Shown piece after piece: positions 1-7,459 of a stretch of DNA of 11,228 bases. Source of the DNA: an uncultured Alphaproteobacteria bacterium. GTDB lineage: Bacteria > Pseudomonadota > Alphaproteobacteria > RF32 > CAG-239. A program made the translations under genes and the position numbers. Below the pieces are notes generated by a model. The model did no database searches. It was not told where the DNA came from and saw only the letters and a program-made list of their open reading frames with translations. The stretch is from positions 1 through 11,228 of the forward strand of contig CALXTG010000080.1 of assembly GCA_944391355.1 (NCBI GenBank), written 5' to 3'. The first letter of the stretch is position 1. The number at the start of each line of letters is the position of its first letter.

Positions 1-503
1 CATCTTATCAGCAGGAGCTGATTAAATATCAGGAAGCCTTAAAACGCACAATTGTGAAAGCGCCGCTTTCGGGGTATGTCCAGCAACTGGTTTATCACAC
101 CAAGGGCGGTGTGGTCGAGACCGCCAAGCCGATTATGAATCTGGTTCCGGAAGATTATAAGCTGGAGGCGGAAGTGCAGATTTTGAACAAAGATATCGGC
201 TTTGTGCGCCCTGAACAGGATGTGGAAATCAAAATCGACAGCTTTCCGTTCACCAAATACGGCACAATCAAGGGCAAAGTCCGCAATATCTCCGGCGATG
301 CAATACAGGATGAAAAGCTCGGGCTGGTGTTTAATGCCCGGCTGACGCTCTTGGATAACAAAATTAAAGCGGACGGGCAGATTATCCAGCTCAAGCCCGG
401 CATGAGCGTGACGGCGGAGATCAAAACCGGAAAACGCCGCGTGATCGAATATCTGCTCTCTCCGGTGATGAAATATCTGAACGAGAGTATGCGGGAGCGG
501 TAA
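1..503 (+). CDS. HlyD-family membrane fusion protein of a type I secretion system, C-terminal part
   Basis: The frame is open from base 3 and ends at TAA 501-503, so 166 C-terminal residues are visible and the start lies outside the window. The visible part starts in the end of the coiled coil (LIKYQEALKRTIV), followed by the lipoyl-like half motif VKAPLSGYVQQL and a beta-barrel domain (AEVQILNKDIGFVRPEQDVEIKID, given here in outline). It ends with the family's usual LKPGMSVTAEIKTGKRRVIEYLLSP and a short tail. HlyD-type adaptors span the periplasm and connect an inner-membrane ABC transporter to a TolC-like channel for export of a protein substrate. The ABC transporter gene would be expected just upstream. 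An internal GTG at 54 is not the start, because the family sequence continues upstream of it. The next gene is convergent, 14 bp away. A weak TAACC/GGTTA hairpin followed by a T-run (501-530) might terminate this transcript. Confidence 0.93.
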   Translation, partial: SYQQELIKYQEALKRTIVKAPLSGYVQQLVYHTKGGVVETAKPIMNLVPEDYKLEAEVQILNKDIGFVRPEQDVEIKIDSFPFTKYGTIKGKVRNISGDAIQDEKLGLVFNARLTLLDNKIKADGQIIQLKPGMSVTAEIKTGKRRVIEYLLSPVMKYLNESMRER

Positions 504-517
504 CCGGTATAGCTTGG

Positions 518-1261
518 TTAACGTATTTTTAGGAAATTTTCCGAGTGACCGTTTTTATTTTTCCAGGTTTTATATAAAATAAACCGGTGGGCAGCATACG
601 CAACGGCATTATGGATTATTATGATTAAAACGGCAGACAGAAACATACTGAACAGGTTATGTGAAAGAAAATGCTGGCCGCGTAAAATTTGATATGTTCC
701 GGTTATAAAGCCAAAACAGACCGCGCCGCCTAATGCTGCCGCCTTTTTCTTTTTATCTTGAAAAACCAAATATAAGGCCATCAGGGAAAAGGCACCCGTC
801 ACATGGCCGCCGGGAAAACATCTGCCCCGGTGTTCAGCCTGAAAAGCGGACGGATAGCTTCCCAAAACTCTTACATAAGGATATCGTTGCTCATATATTT
901 GCAATTGGTTGGGGCAATAAACATTGGTAAACGTTTTAAGCCAGGAAACAGTTGACGGAACAATCATTGTACTCAATAATACCGTTAAAACCGCAACAAA
1001 ATTCCTTCGCCATTCTTTTTTCCAAGCGGAAAGGAGCAGATAAATAACGCAAGTTGTACCGATGGCCGCCACCAGGCGTTTGGCTCCTTCATAAAAAAAC
1101 GGGCTGAGCTTTTGATGTAAAGCTGGAGTAATCAGCCATCTATGTTCTGTGAAATCGTAGGCATAATCGGAGATCAAAACATCTATATCAGTATAATGCT
1201 CAACGGCGAGTATAACCATTAACATTGCCGCAGACAGGCAGAAGCAGTTCTTCTGACTCAC
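518..1261 (-). CDS. PAP2-superfamily membrane phosphatase (lipid phosphatase)
   Basis: A 247-residue membrane protein with about five or six hydrophobic segments and the three PAP2 active-site blocks. Block 1 is K109-x6-C116-P117, with Cys where the superfamily usually has Arg. Block 2 is FPGGH (149-153). Block 3 is RGQHFLSHN (194-202), with H197 the likely nucleophile-activating histidine and Asn202 near the usual Asp position. The RGxHFLSH form resembles the COG3907-type branch. PAP2 enzymes remove phosphate from lipids such as phosphatidate, undecaprenyl pyrophosphate or lipid A. The exact substrate here is not readable from sequence. The start is a GTG at 1259-1261 whose GTGA overlaps the stop of the upstream sensor kinase by 4 bp, indicating translational coupling and shared control by the two-component system. 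PAP2 genes occur beside eptA/mcr genes elsewhere, which supports an envelope-modification role by inference. Confidence 0.85.
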   Translation of the reverse strand: MSQKNCFCLSAAMLMVILAVEHYTDIDVLISDYAYDFTEHRWLITPALHQKLSPFFYEGAKRLVAAIGTTCVIYLLLSAWKKEWRRNFVAVLTVLLSTMIVPSTVSWLKTFTNVYCPNQLQIYEQRYPYVRVLGSYPSAFQAEHRGRCFPGGHVTGAFSLMALYLVFQDKKKKAAALGGAVCFGFITGTYQILRGQHFLSHNLFSMFLSAVLIIIIHNAVAYAAHRFILYKTWKNKNGHSENFLKIR

Positions 1262-2544
1262 GCTTCATTATCTCCGTAAGATTTTTCGAAAATTGTTCTC
1301 TGCGCAGGTAAAATGACATCAAAAGTCGAACCGCAGCCCGGCTCGCTTTTAACCTTAATTTGTCCACCATGAAGCTCAACTATCAGGCGGGCCAAGCTTA
1401 AACCGAGTCCCAGTCCGCGACTGTTTCTGGATTTATCTGCCCGCCAAAAACGTTCAAAAATGTGTGTCAAATCCTGTTTTTCTATGCCTATGCCGTTATC
1501 TGTCACATAAAAACCGGTTTCATTTTTATTCTGGGTAATTCCGAGAACAATTTTTTTATCATTACCGCTGTATTTTACGGCATTGTCCAACAGAATATAC
1601 ATTAACTGACGAAGCATTTCCGCATCAGCGGTTATCGGCACGGCATGTTCAGGCTTCTGCAAGCTAATCCCCCTATGCAGGCGGGAAAATGCCGAAGTTA
1701 CCTCGGAAGCAAGCCGGCAAAGGTCAAAACTCGACATATTCATAGGCATATTACGGTTGTCATAGCGCGCTATCGTTAATAAATTGTCCAATAATGTTCC
1801 TATTTGTAAAATCTGTTCTTTAATATTGCCCACCAATTTTACATCATCAGGTTTATATTCCAAAAGCTCTGTATAAGAGAGAAGTATGCTTAACGGCGTT
1901 CGCAGCTCATGGGCCGCATCTGAGACAAACTGTTTCTGTTTTTGATACATAATTTCAATATGTTCCATTGAACGTGAAGCCAGCCAGTTACCGATCAGAA
2001 AAGCTAAAAAAGATAAAATAACCAAAGCCGCTATCGCAATCTTAACATATGTTTTTGTATTTTTCCGCACGGGCGTATAATTTGCCAGAACAACGACCTC
2101 TCCTTTACGGCCGTCACTTGTAAAAAAATGTTTTTTTAATAAAATAAAATACCATTTTTGCTTATTATACTTGATATTTTCATGATAAATTTCTTTTTCA
2201 GAATAAACTTTATTTTTTAAACGATTAAGCAATATTGCAGCAACTTTCGCATTTTCAGGCTCTTCGGCATGAACCAGCTTACCGTCAACAAACCAATAAG
2301 CAAAATTATGCAGAGAATTGATAGACGCATTGACTTTATTAATAGTTATCGGCTGGTTCGGTAAAGATACATATTCCCGGGCTTCCCATACTTCTTCGGA
2401 GAGATAATCTTTCAAGCTTTCATAAACAAAATTAACTGTACTGTAACGATAAGCCGTATAACTGCCGCCGAAGCACAGCAGCAAAATAAAGGTCAAAAGT
2501 ACTGTATACTTCAAAATCAGTTTTTTTCTAATTTTTTCAATCAT
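1258..2544 (-). CDS. Sensor histidine kinase of an OmpR-type two-component system (PmrB/QseC-like), HAMP-less
   Basis: A 428-residue inner-membrane kinase. TM1 is about residues 11-32, a periplasmic sensor of roughly 130 residues follows, and TM2 is about 166-187. The phospho-accepting H212 lies in FVSDAAHELRTPLS, only about 25 residues after TM2, which leaves no room for a normal HAMP linker. The ATPase domain has the N box at N321 (LLDNAVKYS), DNGIG at 349-353, the F box HIFERFWRAD (361-370) and the GLGLGLS lid (377-383). It should autophosphorylate and pass phosphate to the adjacent regulator. The sensor contains E51-V-W-E54, an ExxE like the iron-binding motif of PmrB, but a four-residue match can arise by chance. 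Its ATG overlaps the regulator stop by 8 bp and its stop overlaps the PAP2 gene start by 4 bp, so the three genes form one coupled operon. Kinase assignment is secure; the signal is unknown. Confidence 0.95.
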   Translation of the reverse strand: MIEKIRKKLILKYTVLLTFILLLCFGGSYTAYRYSTVNFVYESLKDYLSEEVWEAREYVSLPNQPITINKVNASINSLHNFAYWFVDGKLVHAEEPENAKVAAILLNRLKNKVYSEKEIYHENIKYNKQKWYFILLKKHFFTSDGRKGEVVVLANYTPVRKNTKTYVKIAIAALVILSFLAFLIGNWLASRSMEHIEIMYQKQKQFVSDAAHELRTPLSILLSYTELLEYKPDDVKLVGNIKEQILQIGTLLDNLLTIARYDNRNMPMNMSSFDLCRLASEVTSAFSRLHRGISLQKPEHAVPITADAEMLRQLMYILLDNAVKYSGNDKKIVLGITQNKNETGFYVTDNGIGIEKQDLTHIFERFWRADKSRNSRGLGLGLSLARLIVELHGGQIKVKSEPGCGSTFDVILPAQRTIFEKSYGDNEA

Positions 2545-3232
2545 TTGCTTCTATTTCCATCACATAACCGATATTTTTTATCATTCTTACTTTAACCTGA
2601 GGTAAAAAGGTTTTGATTTTTTTACGCAGGCTGTAAATATGAGAATCCAGACTTTCCCGACCGGTCTCCAGCTTATCTGCCCAGATTTTTTCAAAAATTG
2701 TTTCCCGGGGCAGAATATGGTTCAGATTGATAAATAAAATCTCAAACAAGGCAAATTCTTTTTTTCGCAAAACAAGACGATGGGAACCGAAGGAAACAGT
2801 ATTTTTTTCCCGTTCAATCGTTATTGCGTTTTGCACATATACGTTATCGATAAAAGGCTTGCTTTTGCGCCGGCATATTGCCTTAAGACGGGCAGTGAGC
2901 TCTTTTATTTTGTAGGGTTTAACAATAAAATCATCCGCACCGCTGTCCAAAGCCCTGATACAATCTTCTTCCTCGCCTTTGGCTGTTACAAAAATTATTC
3001 CTCCCTGAAAATTATACTTCTGCCGCAGAATTTTGCAGATTTCAATCCCGTTCAAACCGGGCAGCATCCAGTCAAGTATAATAATATCATAGCTGTTGAC
3101 GTGTGAAGAGTTAAAATATTGCAAAGCTTCGTTGCCGTCCTGAGCCCAATCGACCGTACAATGCTCAAATTCTAAAAGTTCTGCCGTTGCCTGTCCCAGC
3201 CTGACCTCATCTTCAACCAATAAAACTTTCAT
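2537..3232 (-). CDS. OmpR/PhoB-family response regulator
   Basis: A 231-residue regulator with an N-terminal receiver domain (about 1-120) and a C-terminal winged-helix DNA-binding domain (about 130-228). Receiver residues are all present: acidic E7-D8, phospho-acceptor D54 in ILDWMLPG, T83 and K105 in the VKPY motif. The DNA-binding part shows LRKKEFALFEILF, the recognition-helix segment SLDSHIYSLRKKI and the terminal wing IKNIGYVMEI, the usual OmpR layout. It is the first gene of the leftward operon with its cognate kinase (8-bp overlap) and the PAP2 phosphatase. The ATG is preceded by a G-rich ribosome binding site (AGGGGGG, 5 nt away). It probably binds the TTCAGATT repeats in the divergent gap and so controls both the operon and the kinase-eptA pair. 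It resembles PmrA/QseB-type regulators, but the orthology cannot be fixed by eye. Confidence 0.95.
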   Translation of the reverse strand: MKVLLVEDEVRLGQATAELLEFEHCTVDWAQDGNEALQYFNSSHVNSYDIIILDWMLPGLNGIEICKILRQKYNFQGGIIFVTAKGEEEDCIRALDSGADDFIVKPYKIKELTARLKAICRRKSKPFIDNVYVQNAITIEREKNTVSFGSHRLVLRKKEFALFEILFINLNHILPRETIFEKIWADKLETGRESLDSHIYSLRKKIKTFLPQVKVRMIKNIGYVMEIEAND

Positions 3233-3256
3233 TTTAACCCCCTAATTTGAGGCAAT

Positions 3257-3284
3257 TTTATACAGTTCAGATTCATTTTGTAAA
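3257..3284 (-). promoter_or_regulatory. Predicted sigma-70 promoter of the regulator-kinase-PAP2 operon
   Basis: Read leftward, TTTACA (3284-3279) and TATAAA (3262-3257) are separated by 16 bp and lie 24 bp upstream of the response-regulator ATG. The single TTCAGATT copy at 3266-3273 falls in the spacer. The -35 overlaps a 16-bp palindrome (ATTTTGTAAACAAAAT, 3275-3290) that could bind another dimeric regulator or simply reflect AT-rich sequence. No transcription data are available. Confidence 0.45.
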
Positions 3285-3324
3285 CAAAATTATTTTTCAA
3301 AAAAATTCAGATTAATTTCAGATT
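3266..3324 (+). promoter_or_regulatory. Predicted response-regulator operator: three TTCAGATT direct repeats
   Basis: TTCAGATT occurs exactly at 3266-3273, 3306-3313 and 3317-3324. The last two form TTCAGATTAATTTCAGATT, with an 11-bp period. OmpR/PhoB/PmrA-family dimers bind head-to-tail half-sites about one helical turn apart, so spacing and direction fit the adjacent regulator. The first copy starts 40 bp before the second. The tandem pair ends 42 bp before the ATG at 3367, and a weak -10 (GATAAA, 3330-3335) lies just downstream. The pair would therefore take the place of a -35 element, as in activator-dependent promoters. The regulator's binding here is inferred. Confidence 0.55.
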
Positions 3325-3366
3325 GAACCGATAAAAAAAGCAAAATTCAATAAAAAGAGGGTAATT

Positions 3367-3981
3367 ATGACAAGCCTATCATCAAAATCTTTGCAAACCG
3401 AATTGTACCGCAAGGCGATACATTTAAGTTCATTGTGGATGCCTTTGGTTATCCGTCTGCTGGAAAGAAATATCTGTATTCTTTTGTTTTTATTTCTGCT
3501 GCTCGGTAATTTGCTAATCGAATATGCCGCTTATCGAAAAATGCCGATAGTCGGCGGATTGTTTCGCCGTATGTTTTTCAAAACGCTGAGGCGGAAAGAA
3601 GTAATACGCAATGAGTTTATTCCGAGCGGTTCCGTTTATATTTTAGCGGCCGCTTTAATTTGCACGGTATGTTTTACTCAGGCAGCGGCTGCGGCGGCTT
3701 TGACAGTCATGCTTATTTCTGACAGCTGCGCAGCATTATTCGGTAAGTTTTTCGGAACTTTTCGTTTTTCCAACGGCAAATCTCTTGAAGGAACAGCGGC
3801 ATTTTTTATCAGCGCTTTTGGCATTTTATCGGTTTTGGCATGGAATTGTCCCTTGTCTGCCGTTCTGCTTATTGCCACTTTGGCAACGGGCGCCGAATTT
3901 TGGGAAAGCCGGCTCAAAATTGACGACAATTTTTCTATTCCGCTGGTTACCGGTTTTATGCTGAATTTGTTTTACTTCTAA
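3367..3981 (+). CDS. DGK1/SEC59-type (CTP-dependent) diacylglycerol/polyprenol kinase family protein
   Basis: A 204-residue multi-spanning membrane protein. It shows the family's signature blocks in order: E12-x2-RK-x2-H near the N terminus (ELYRKAIHL), ISDSCAALFGKFFG (117-130), GKSLEGTAAFF (137-147) and an acidic DDNFSIP (186-192). Characterised relatives phosphorylate diacylglycerol (yeast Dgk1), dolichol (Sec59) or phytol/farnesol using CTP. Substrate here is unproven. An AGAGG ribosome site lies 6 nt before the ATG. It is the first gene after the TTCAGATT repeats, and eptA starts 7 to 10 nt after its stop, so the two are almost certainly co-transcribed. EptA transfer from phosphatidylethanolamine releases diacylglycerol; this enzyme could return it to phosphatidate, the role that the unrelated DgkA plays next to some mcr genes. 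Polyprenol phosphorylation is the main alternative. Confidence 0.8.
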   Translation: MTSLSSKSLQTELYRKAIHLSSLWMPLVIRLLERNICILLFLFLLLGNLLIEYAAYRKMPIVGGLFRRMFFKTLRRKEVIRNEFIPSGSVYILAAALICTVCFTQAAAAAALTVMLISDSCAALFGKFFGTFRFSNGKSLEGTAAFFISAFGILSVLAWNCPLSAVLLIATLATGAEFWESRLKIDDNFSIPLVTGFMLNLFYF

Positions 3982-3988
3982 GGAATAA

Positions 3989-5614
3989 ATGATGTCCAAA
4001 AAATATTTTTCTTTAAGCGCCCAAAATTTTATTGTGCTTGTCAGTTCCTATTTTGCCGTAGTTTTGAATATTACATTCTGGAGGTATATTTGTCAGAAGA
4101 TAGAAATATGCAACCTTAACGGAGTTATTTTTGCCGTTTCGCTGCCCTTTTTCATCTTTATTACGCTTTATCTGTTCTTCAGCCTGATAATACTGCCTAA
4201 AATCGGAAAACCTTTAATTGCGGTTTTATTGGTCCTATCGGCGGCAGCAGATTATACCATGTCCAATCTGGGAATAATCATAGATTCCGATATGGTGAGA
4301 AATTTTGCCGAAACCAATCTCCGCGAGGGAGCCGACTTCATCACGCTGCGTTCGGTATTTTATGTCTTTTTTCTGGGCATCGTTCCGGCGACAGCGGTTT
4401 TCTTTACCGAGATCCATTTTATGTCTTTCGCGGCGGAATTAAAACAACGACTGTTTCGCAACGCTTTGCTGTTGGCTCTGCTGGGATGTTTTGCCTTCAC
4501 CAGTTATAAGGAGTATGTTTCTTTCGGACGCAATCATCAGGAAGTCAGAAAATATATTAACACATTCAATTACATTTATGCCGGCGGACGTTATTATCAA
4601 AAACAAAAAAATCAAAACCGCAAATTTGTTATTTTGGATCCGGCGCCTCGTATTGATAAACCCGAAAACGGAAATATACGTTTACTTATTCTGCTTGTCG
4701 GAGAAACAGCCAGAGCCAAAAATTTTTCACTCTGCGGATATGAGCGGGAAACCAACCCGGAATTGAAGAAACAAGATATTATTACCTTCCAAAATGTAAC
4801 CTCCTGCGGAACGGCCACGGCAATTTCGCTTCCCTGTATGTTTTCTGCGCAGCCGCGCCGTTCTTTTGACATCAGCGGCGCCCAATTTACCGAAAACCTG
4901 CTGGATATTGTGCAAAAAACCGGATATAAGGTATTTTGGAAAGATAATGACGACGGCTGCAAAGGCGTGTGTAAACGCGTTGAAACGGCGGACGCAAAAG
5001 CCGGTAACAAACAGCCTTACTGTTTCGGAAATTATTGTCATGACGACATTTTGCTTGACGGTCTGAATGAGCGCATTGCAGCCGTTAAACAAGACAGCGT
5101 CATCGTACTGCATATGATGGGGAGTCACGGTCCGACCTACTTCAAGCGTTATCCAGATAAATTCAAACGTTTTGTTCCTTCCTGCGATACGGCCGATCTA
5201 CAGCGCTGCACGCGGGAACAAATTGTAAATACTTATGATAATACGATTTTATATTCCGATTATATTATCTCCTCAGTTATTGATATTTTAAAACAACATC
5301 CGAATTTGGAAAGCTCCATGCTGTATGTTTAGGATCATGGGGAATCCCTGGGGGAAAATAACCTTTATTTACACGGCTTTCCCTACAGTCTGGCGCCTGA
5401 CGAACAAAAGAAAGTGCCGATGATTTTGTGGCTGTCCGAAAAAATGCGGCAGGCAGCCGCTTTTGACCGCCGGTGCCTGTTGTTAAAAGGAAAGAACCAG
5501 GCCTATTCTCATGATAATTTTTTTCATTCCATTTTACGCCTGCTGGGCATCAAATCCGTATTATATGATAAAAAGCTGGATATATTTGACGAATGCTCCG
5601 AAATCTCCCGTTAA
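3989..5614 (+). pseudogene. eptA: EptA/MCR-type lipid A phosphoethanolamine transferase, interrupted by one in-frame TAG
   Basis: The frame runs from ATG 3989 (or 3992, better spaced from AAGGA) to TAG 5330-5332, giving 447 residues. It then continues without a frame change to TAA 5612-5614; the whole would be 541 codons, close to the usual EptA length. Five hydrophobic segments (about 12-168) precede the periplasmic catalytic domain. That domain has E239 (LVGETAR), the phosphoethanolamine-accepting T275 (SCGTATAISLPCMF), H380 (MGSHGP) and paired cysteines. After the TAG the sequence reads DHGESLGENNLYLHG, supplying the remaining metal ligands D449, H450 and H462. The enzyme would move phosphoethanolamine from phosphatidylethanolamine to lipid A in the inner membrane and confer polymyxin resistance. 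The truncated product lacks those ligands and should be inactive. The TAG sits where relatives have Ser, and TCG to TAG is one base change. Recent nonsense mutation, sequencing error and suppression are all possible. Confidence 0.88.
5330..5332 (+). other. Premature amber codon inside eptA
   Basis: TAG stands between MLYV and DHGES, where EptA/MCR proteins usually have Ser (VSDHGES). Reading frame and family similarity are intact on both sides, so a single substitution is the simplest cause. TAG also ends two other genes here (5635-5637 on the minus strand, 9468-9470), which argues against a reassigned code. Confidence 0.85.
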
Positions 5615-5620
5615 CCGGCA

Positions 5621-5657
5621 AAACAGCTTCTATCCTATTTTCCCCGGGGAGCTGTTT
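5621..5657. terminator. Possible bidirectional terminator between eptA and the ClC gene
   Basis: AAACAGCT (5621-5628) pairs with AGCTGTTT (5650-5657), and the 21-nt loop contains the self-complementary TCCCCGGGGA (5641-5650, its last base shared with the stem). The genes converge here, and the hairpin overlaps the last codons of the ClC gene. The right arm ends in TTT and the left arm read leftward does too, but the U-runs are short, so termination strength is uncertain. Confidence 0.35.
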
Positions 5658-7371
5658 CTTCCTCCCGGGGTTTCGGATCGGCGGCAACATGGATATCGCT
5701 GCGCGTAATAATTCCTTTGATAAATTTGCGACGGTCGATAACGATTGCCCGTTCGGAATTATTGAGCCGCAGCCGGAAATAAACAGTATATAAATCCGTA
5801 TCGGGGTAAGCGACCACCGCCTTGGGATTCATAATTTTTTCCACCGCGGTATTCTGATCATTGCCTAAAATCAGCGCATCATTAATATCCGAGCGGGTCA
5901 CAATGCCCATAAACTTTTTCTTTTTATCGACAACCGGATAAATCATATGCCCTTCAGCTTTAATGACCTGCAAAGCCTCGCCGATGGTCGTCTCTGCCGG
6001 AAAACTGTGGACATCTTCAGCCATAATGCTGCGAGCATTCATCTTGCCAAGCAGGCGCGCTTCTTCGGATTTTTGGGATTGCCTGAGCATCAGTTTCAGA
6101 TAAATCGGCTTATGGTGCATACGTTTGGCGGTTAAATCGGCAATTGCGGCGCTGAGCATAATCGGCAGGATATAAGTATACCCGGCGGTCATTTCAAATA
6201 CCATCACCACGGCGGTAATCGGGGTGCGGGCGACCGCCGACAAAAACGCGGCCATTCCGACCAGCGAAACGGCAACGACATTTACCTCCAGCCCGAACCA
6301 GGCAGCCATGGAAGCCAACAAATAACCGAGAAAAGAACCAAGCATTAAAATCGGCAGAAAAATACCGCCGGCGGCTCCGGAACCGAAGCAGAAAGGCGTC
6401 AGAAAAAATTTGCCGATAAAAATCAGCAAAATCATGCCCAAACCGAGCTTATGCTCCAGCAGCAAGCCGATCGCATCATTCCCGGTTCCCAACACACCGG
6501 GCAAAAACAGTCCGACAATACCGATAACAAAGCCGGCAACGGCGGGTTTTGCCCAGTCGGGAAATTTTCGATAACGTTCAAACAAATTTTGGCTGAAATA
6601 AATCAAGCGGGCAAAATAAACACCGAGGATACCGGACAAAAACCCCAACAGCACACTAAGCAAAATTCCGTTTAAGCTCATTTCCCGATCAAGCGACGGA
6701 ATATGAAAAGCGGGGTGGTTGCCGAGAAAATAACGGGCAAAAGAAGCGGCGGTCACAGTAGCTGCCAAAATCGGAAAGAGCAAAAAAGAATAAAATTTTT
6801 GCAGTAATTCTTCCAAGACAAATATGGTTCCGGCAATGGGCGCATTGAAAGTCGCCCCGATCGCCGAGCCGGCGCCGGCCGCAATCAGTTTATCTTTATC
6901 GACGGCATTCACATCAAAAATCCGGCCGACCAATGACCCTGCCCCGGCACCGAGCTGAACGCTCGGCCCTTCGCGGCCAAGCGGCAGACCGCTGCCAATA
7001 CCGGCAACCCCGGCAAAAAACTTTACCAGGATACTGCGCAAACGGATAACGCTGCCGATTTTGGTCAAGACAAGTTTGACATAAGGGATACCGCTGCCTC
7101 TGGTTTCGGGCGCGATTTTAAAAACCAACAATCCGGATATCAGACCGCCGACAGTCAGAACACACGGCAGCAGCAACAGCCGCTCCCACCAAGAAACATT
7201 GCCGATTTCGGTTTGTACGAAGCGGAACAGAGAATCCACCGCCAACTTAAACAGAACGACCAGAATTCCGGCGACAAGACCGACCAGAACAGCCTGCAAA
7301 ATAATTTTGTTTTTCGCAAGATCTTCGTATAAGTCCTTAAGTTTCTGCCGCAAATATTCCGCCGTTATCAT
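5635..7371 (-). CDS. ClC-family chloride/proton antiporter with C-terminal tandem CBS domains
   Basis: A 578-residue inner-membrane protein. The ClC core covers about residues 20-415 with all selectivity motifs: GSGIP (92-96), GREGP (132-136, gating glutamate E134) and GGIFLP (335-340). The pair E187-E188 matches the internal proton glutamate region of E. coli ClcA, and Y400 is a candidate for the anion-coordinating tyrosine, so H+/Cl- exchange is more likely than a passive channel. Two CBS domains follow (about 447-500 and 512-563); in relatives they bind adenine nucleotides and tune gating. E. coli ClcA lacks them. It may act in acid or osmotic tolerance. The ATG at 7369-7371 has no clear ribosome site. 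It lies 88 bp downstream of the flavoprotein gene on the same strand and may share its transcript. The stop is TAG at 5635-5637. Confidence 0.93.
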   Translation of the reverse strand: MITAEYLRQKLKDLYEDLAKNKIILQAVLVGLVAGILVVLFKLAVDSLFRFVQTEIGNVSWWERLLLLPCVLTVGGLISGLLVFKIAPETRGSGIPYVKLVLTKIGSVIRLRSILVKFFAGVAGIGSGLPLGREGPSVQLGAGAGSLVGRIFDVNAVDKDKLIAAGAGSAIGATFNAPIAGTIFVLEELLQKFYSFLLFPILAATVTAASFARYFLGNHPAFHIPSLDREMSLNGILLSVLLGFLSGILGVYFARLIYFSQNLFERYRKFPDWAKPAVAGFVIGIVGLFLPGVLGTGNDAIGLLLEHKLGLGMILLIFIGKFFLTPFCFGSGAAGGIFLPILMLGSFLGYLLASMAAWFGLEVNVVAVSLVGMAAFLSAVARTPITAVVMVFEMTAGYTYILPIMLSAAIADLTAKRMHHKPIYLKLMLRQSQKSEEARLLGKMNARSIMAEDVHSFPAETTIGEALQVIKAEGHMIYPVVDKKKKFMGIVTRSDINDALILGNDQNTAVEKIMNPKAVVAYPDTDLYTVYFRLRLNNSERAIVIDRRKFIKGIITRSDIHVAADPKPREEETAPRGK

Positions 7372-7459
7372 AACCGATACTCTGAGTGAGGTGTCAGACT
7401 TTCGGCCATGATAGGTTATCTTTTACGCTTTGTAAATTAAAAAGGCCGATTTATCAGTT

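Noticed and set aside
3275..3290. Palindrome ATTTTGTAAACAAAAT as an operator of a second regulator
   Set aside because: It is AT-rich, occurs once and overlaps a promoter -35; no matching regulator is encoded nearby, so I only mention it with the promoter.
4612..5128. Two overlapping minus-strand open frames of about 130 codons
   Set aside because: They are antisense to the EptA catalytic domain and show low-complexity, unconserved-looking translations.
5330..5332. TAG reassigned as a sense codon in this organism
   Set aside because: TAG also ends the ClC gene (5635-5637, minus strand) and the lipoprotein gene (9468-9470) at expected family ends, so a global recoding is not supported.
5414..5614. 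A separate small gene downstream of eptA
   Set aside because: It is the in-frame C-terminal part of EptA after the amber codon; there is no ribosome site and the sequence matches the family.
7372..7459. Terminator between the flavoprotein and ClC genes
   Set aside because: Only a short CGGCC/GGCCG pairing with a long loop and no solid U-run is visible.
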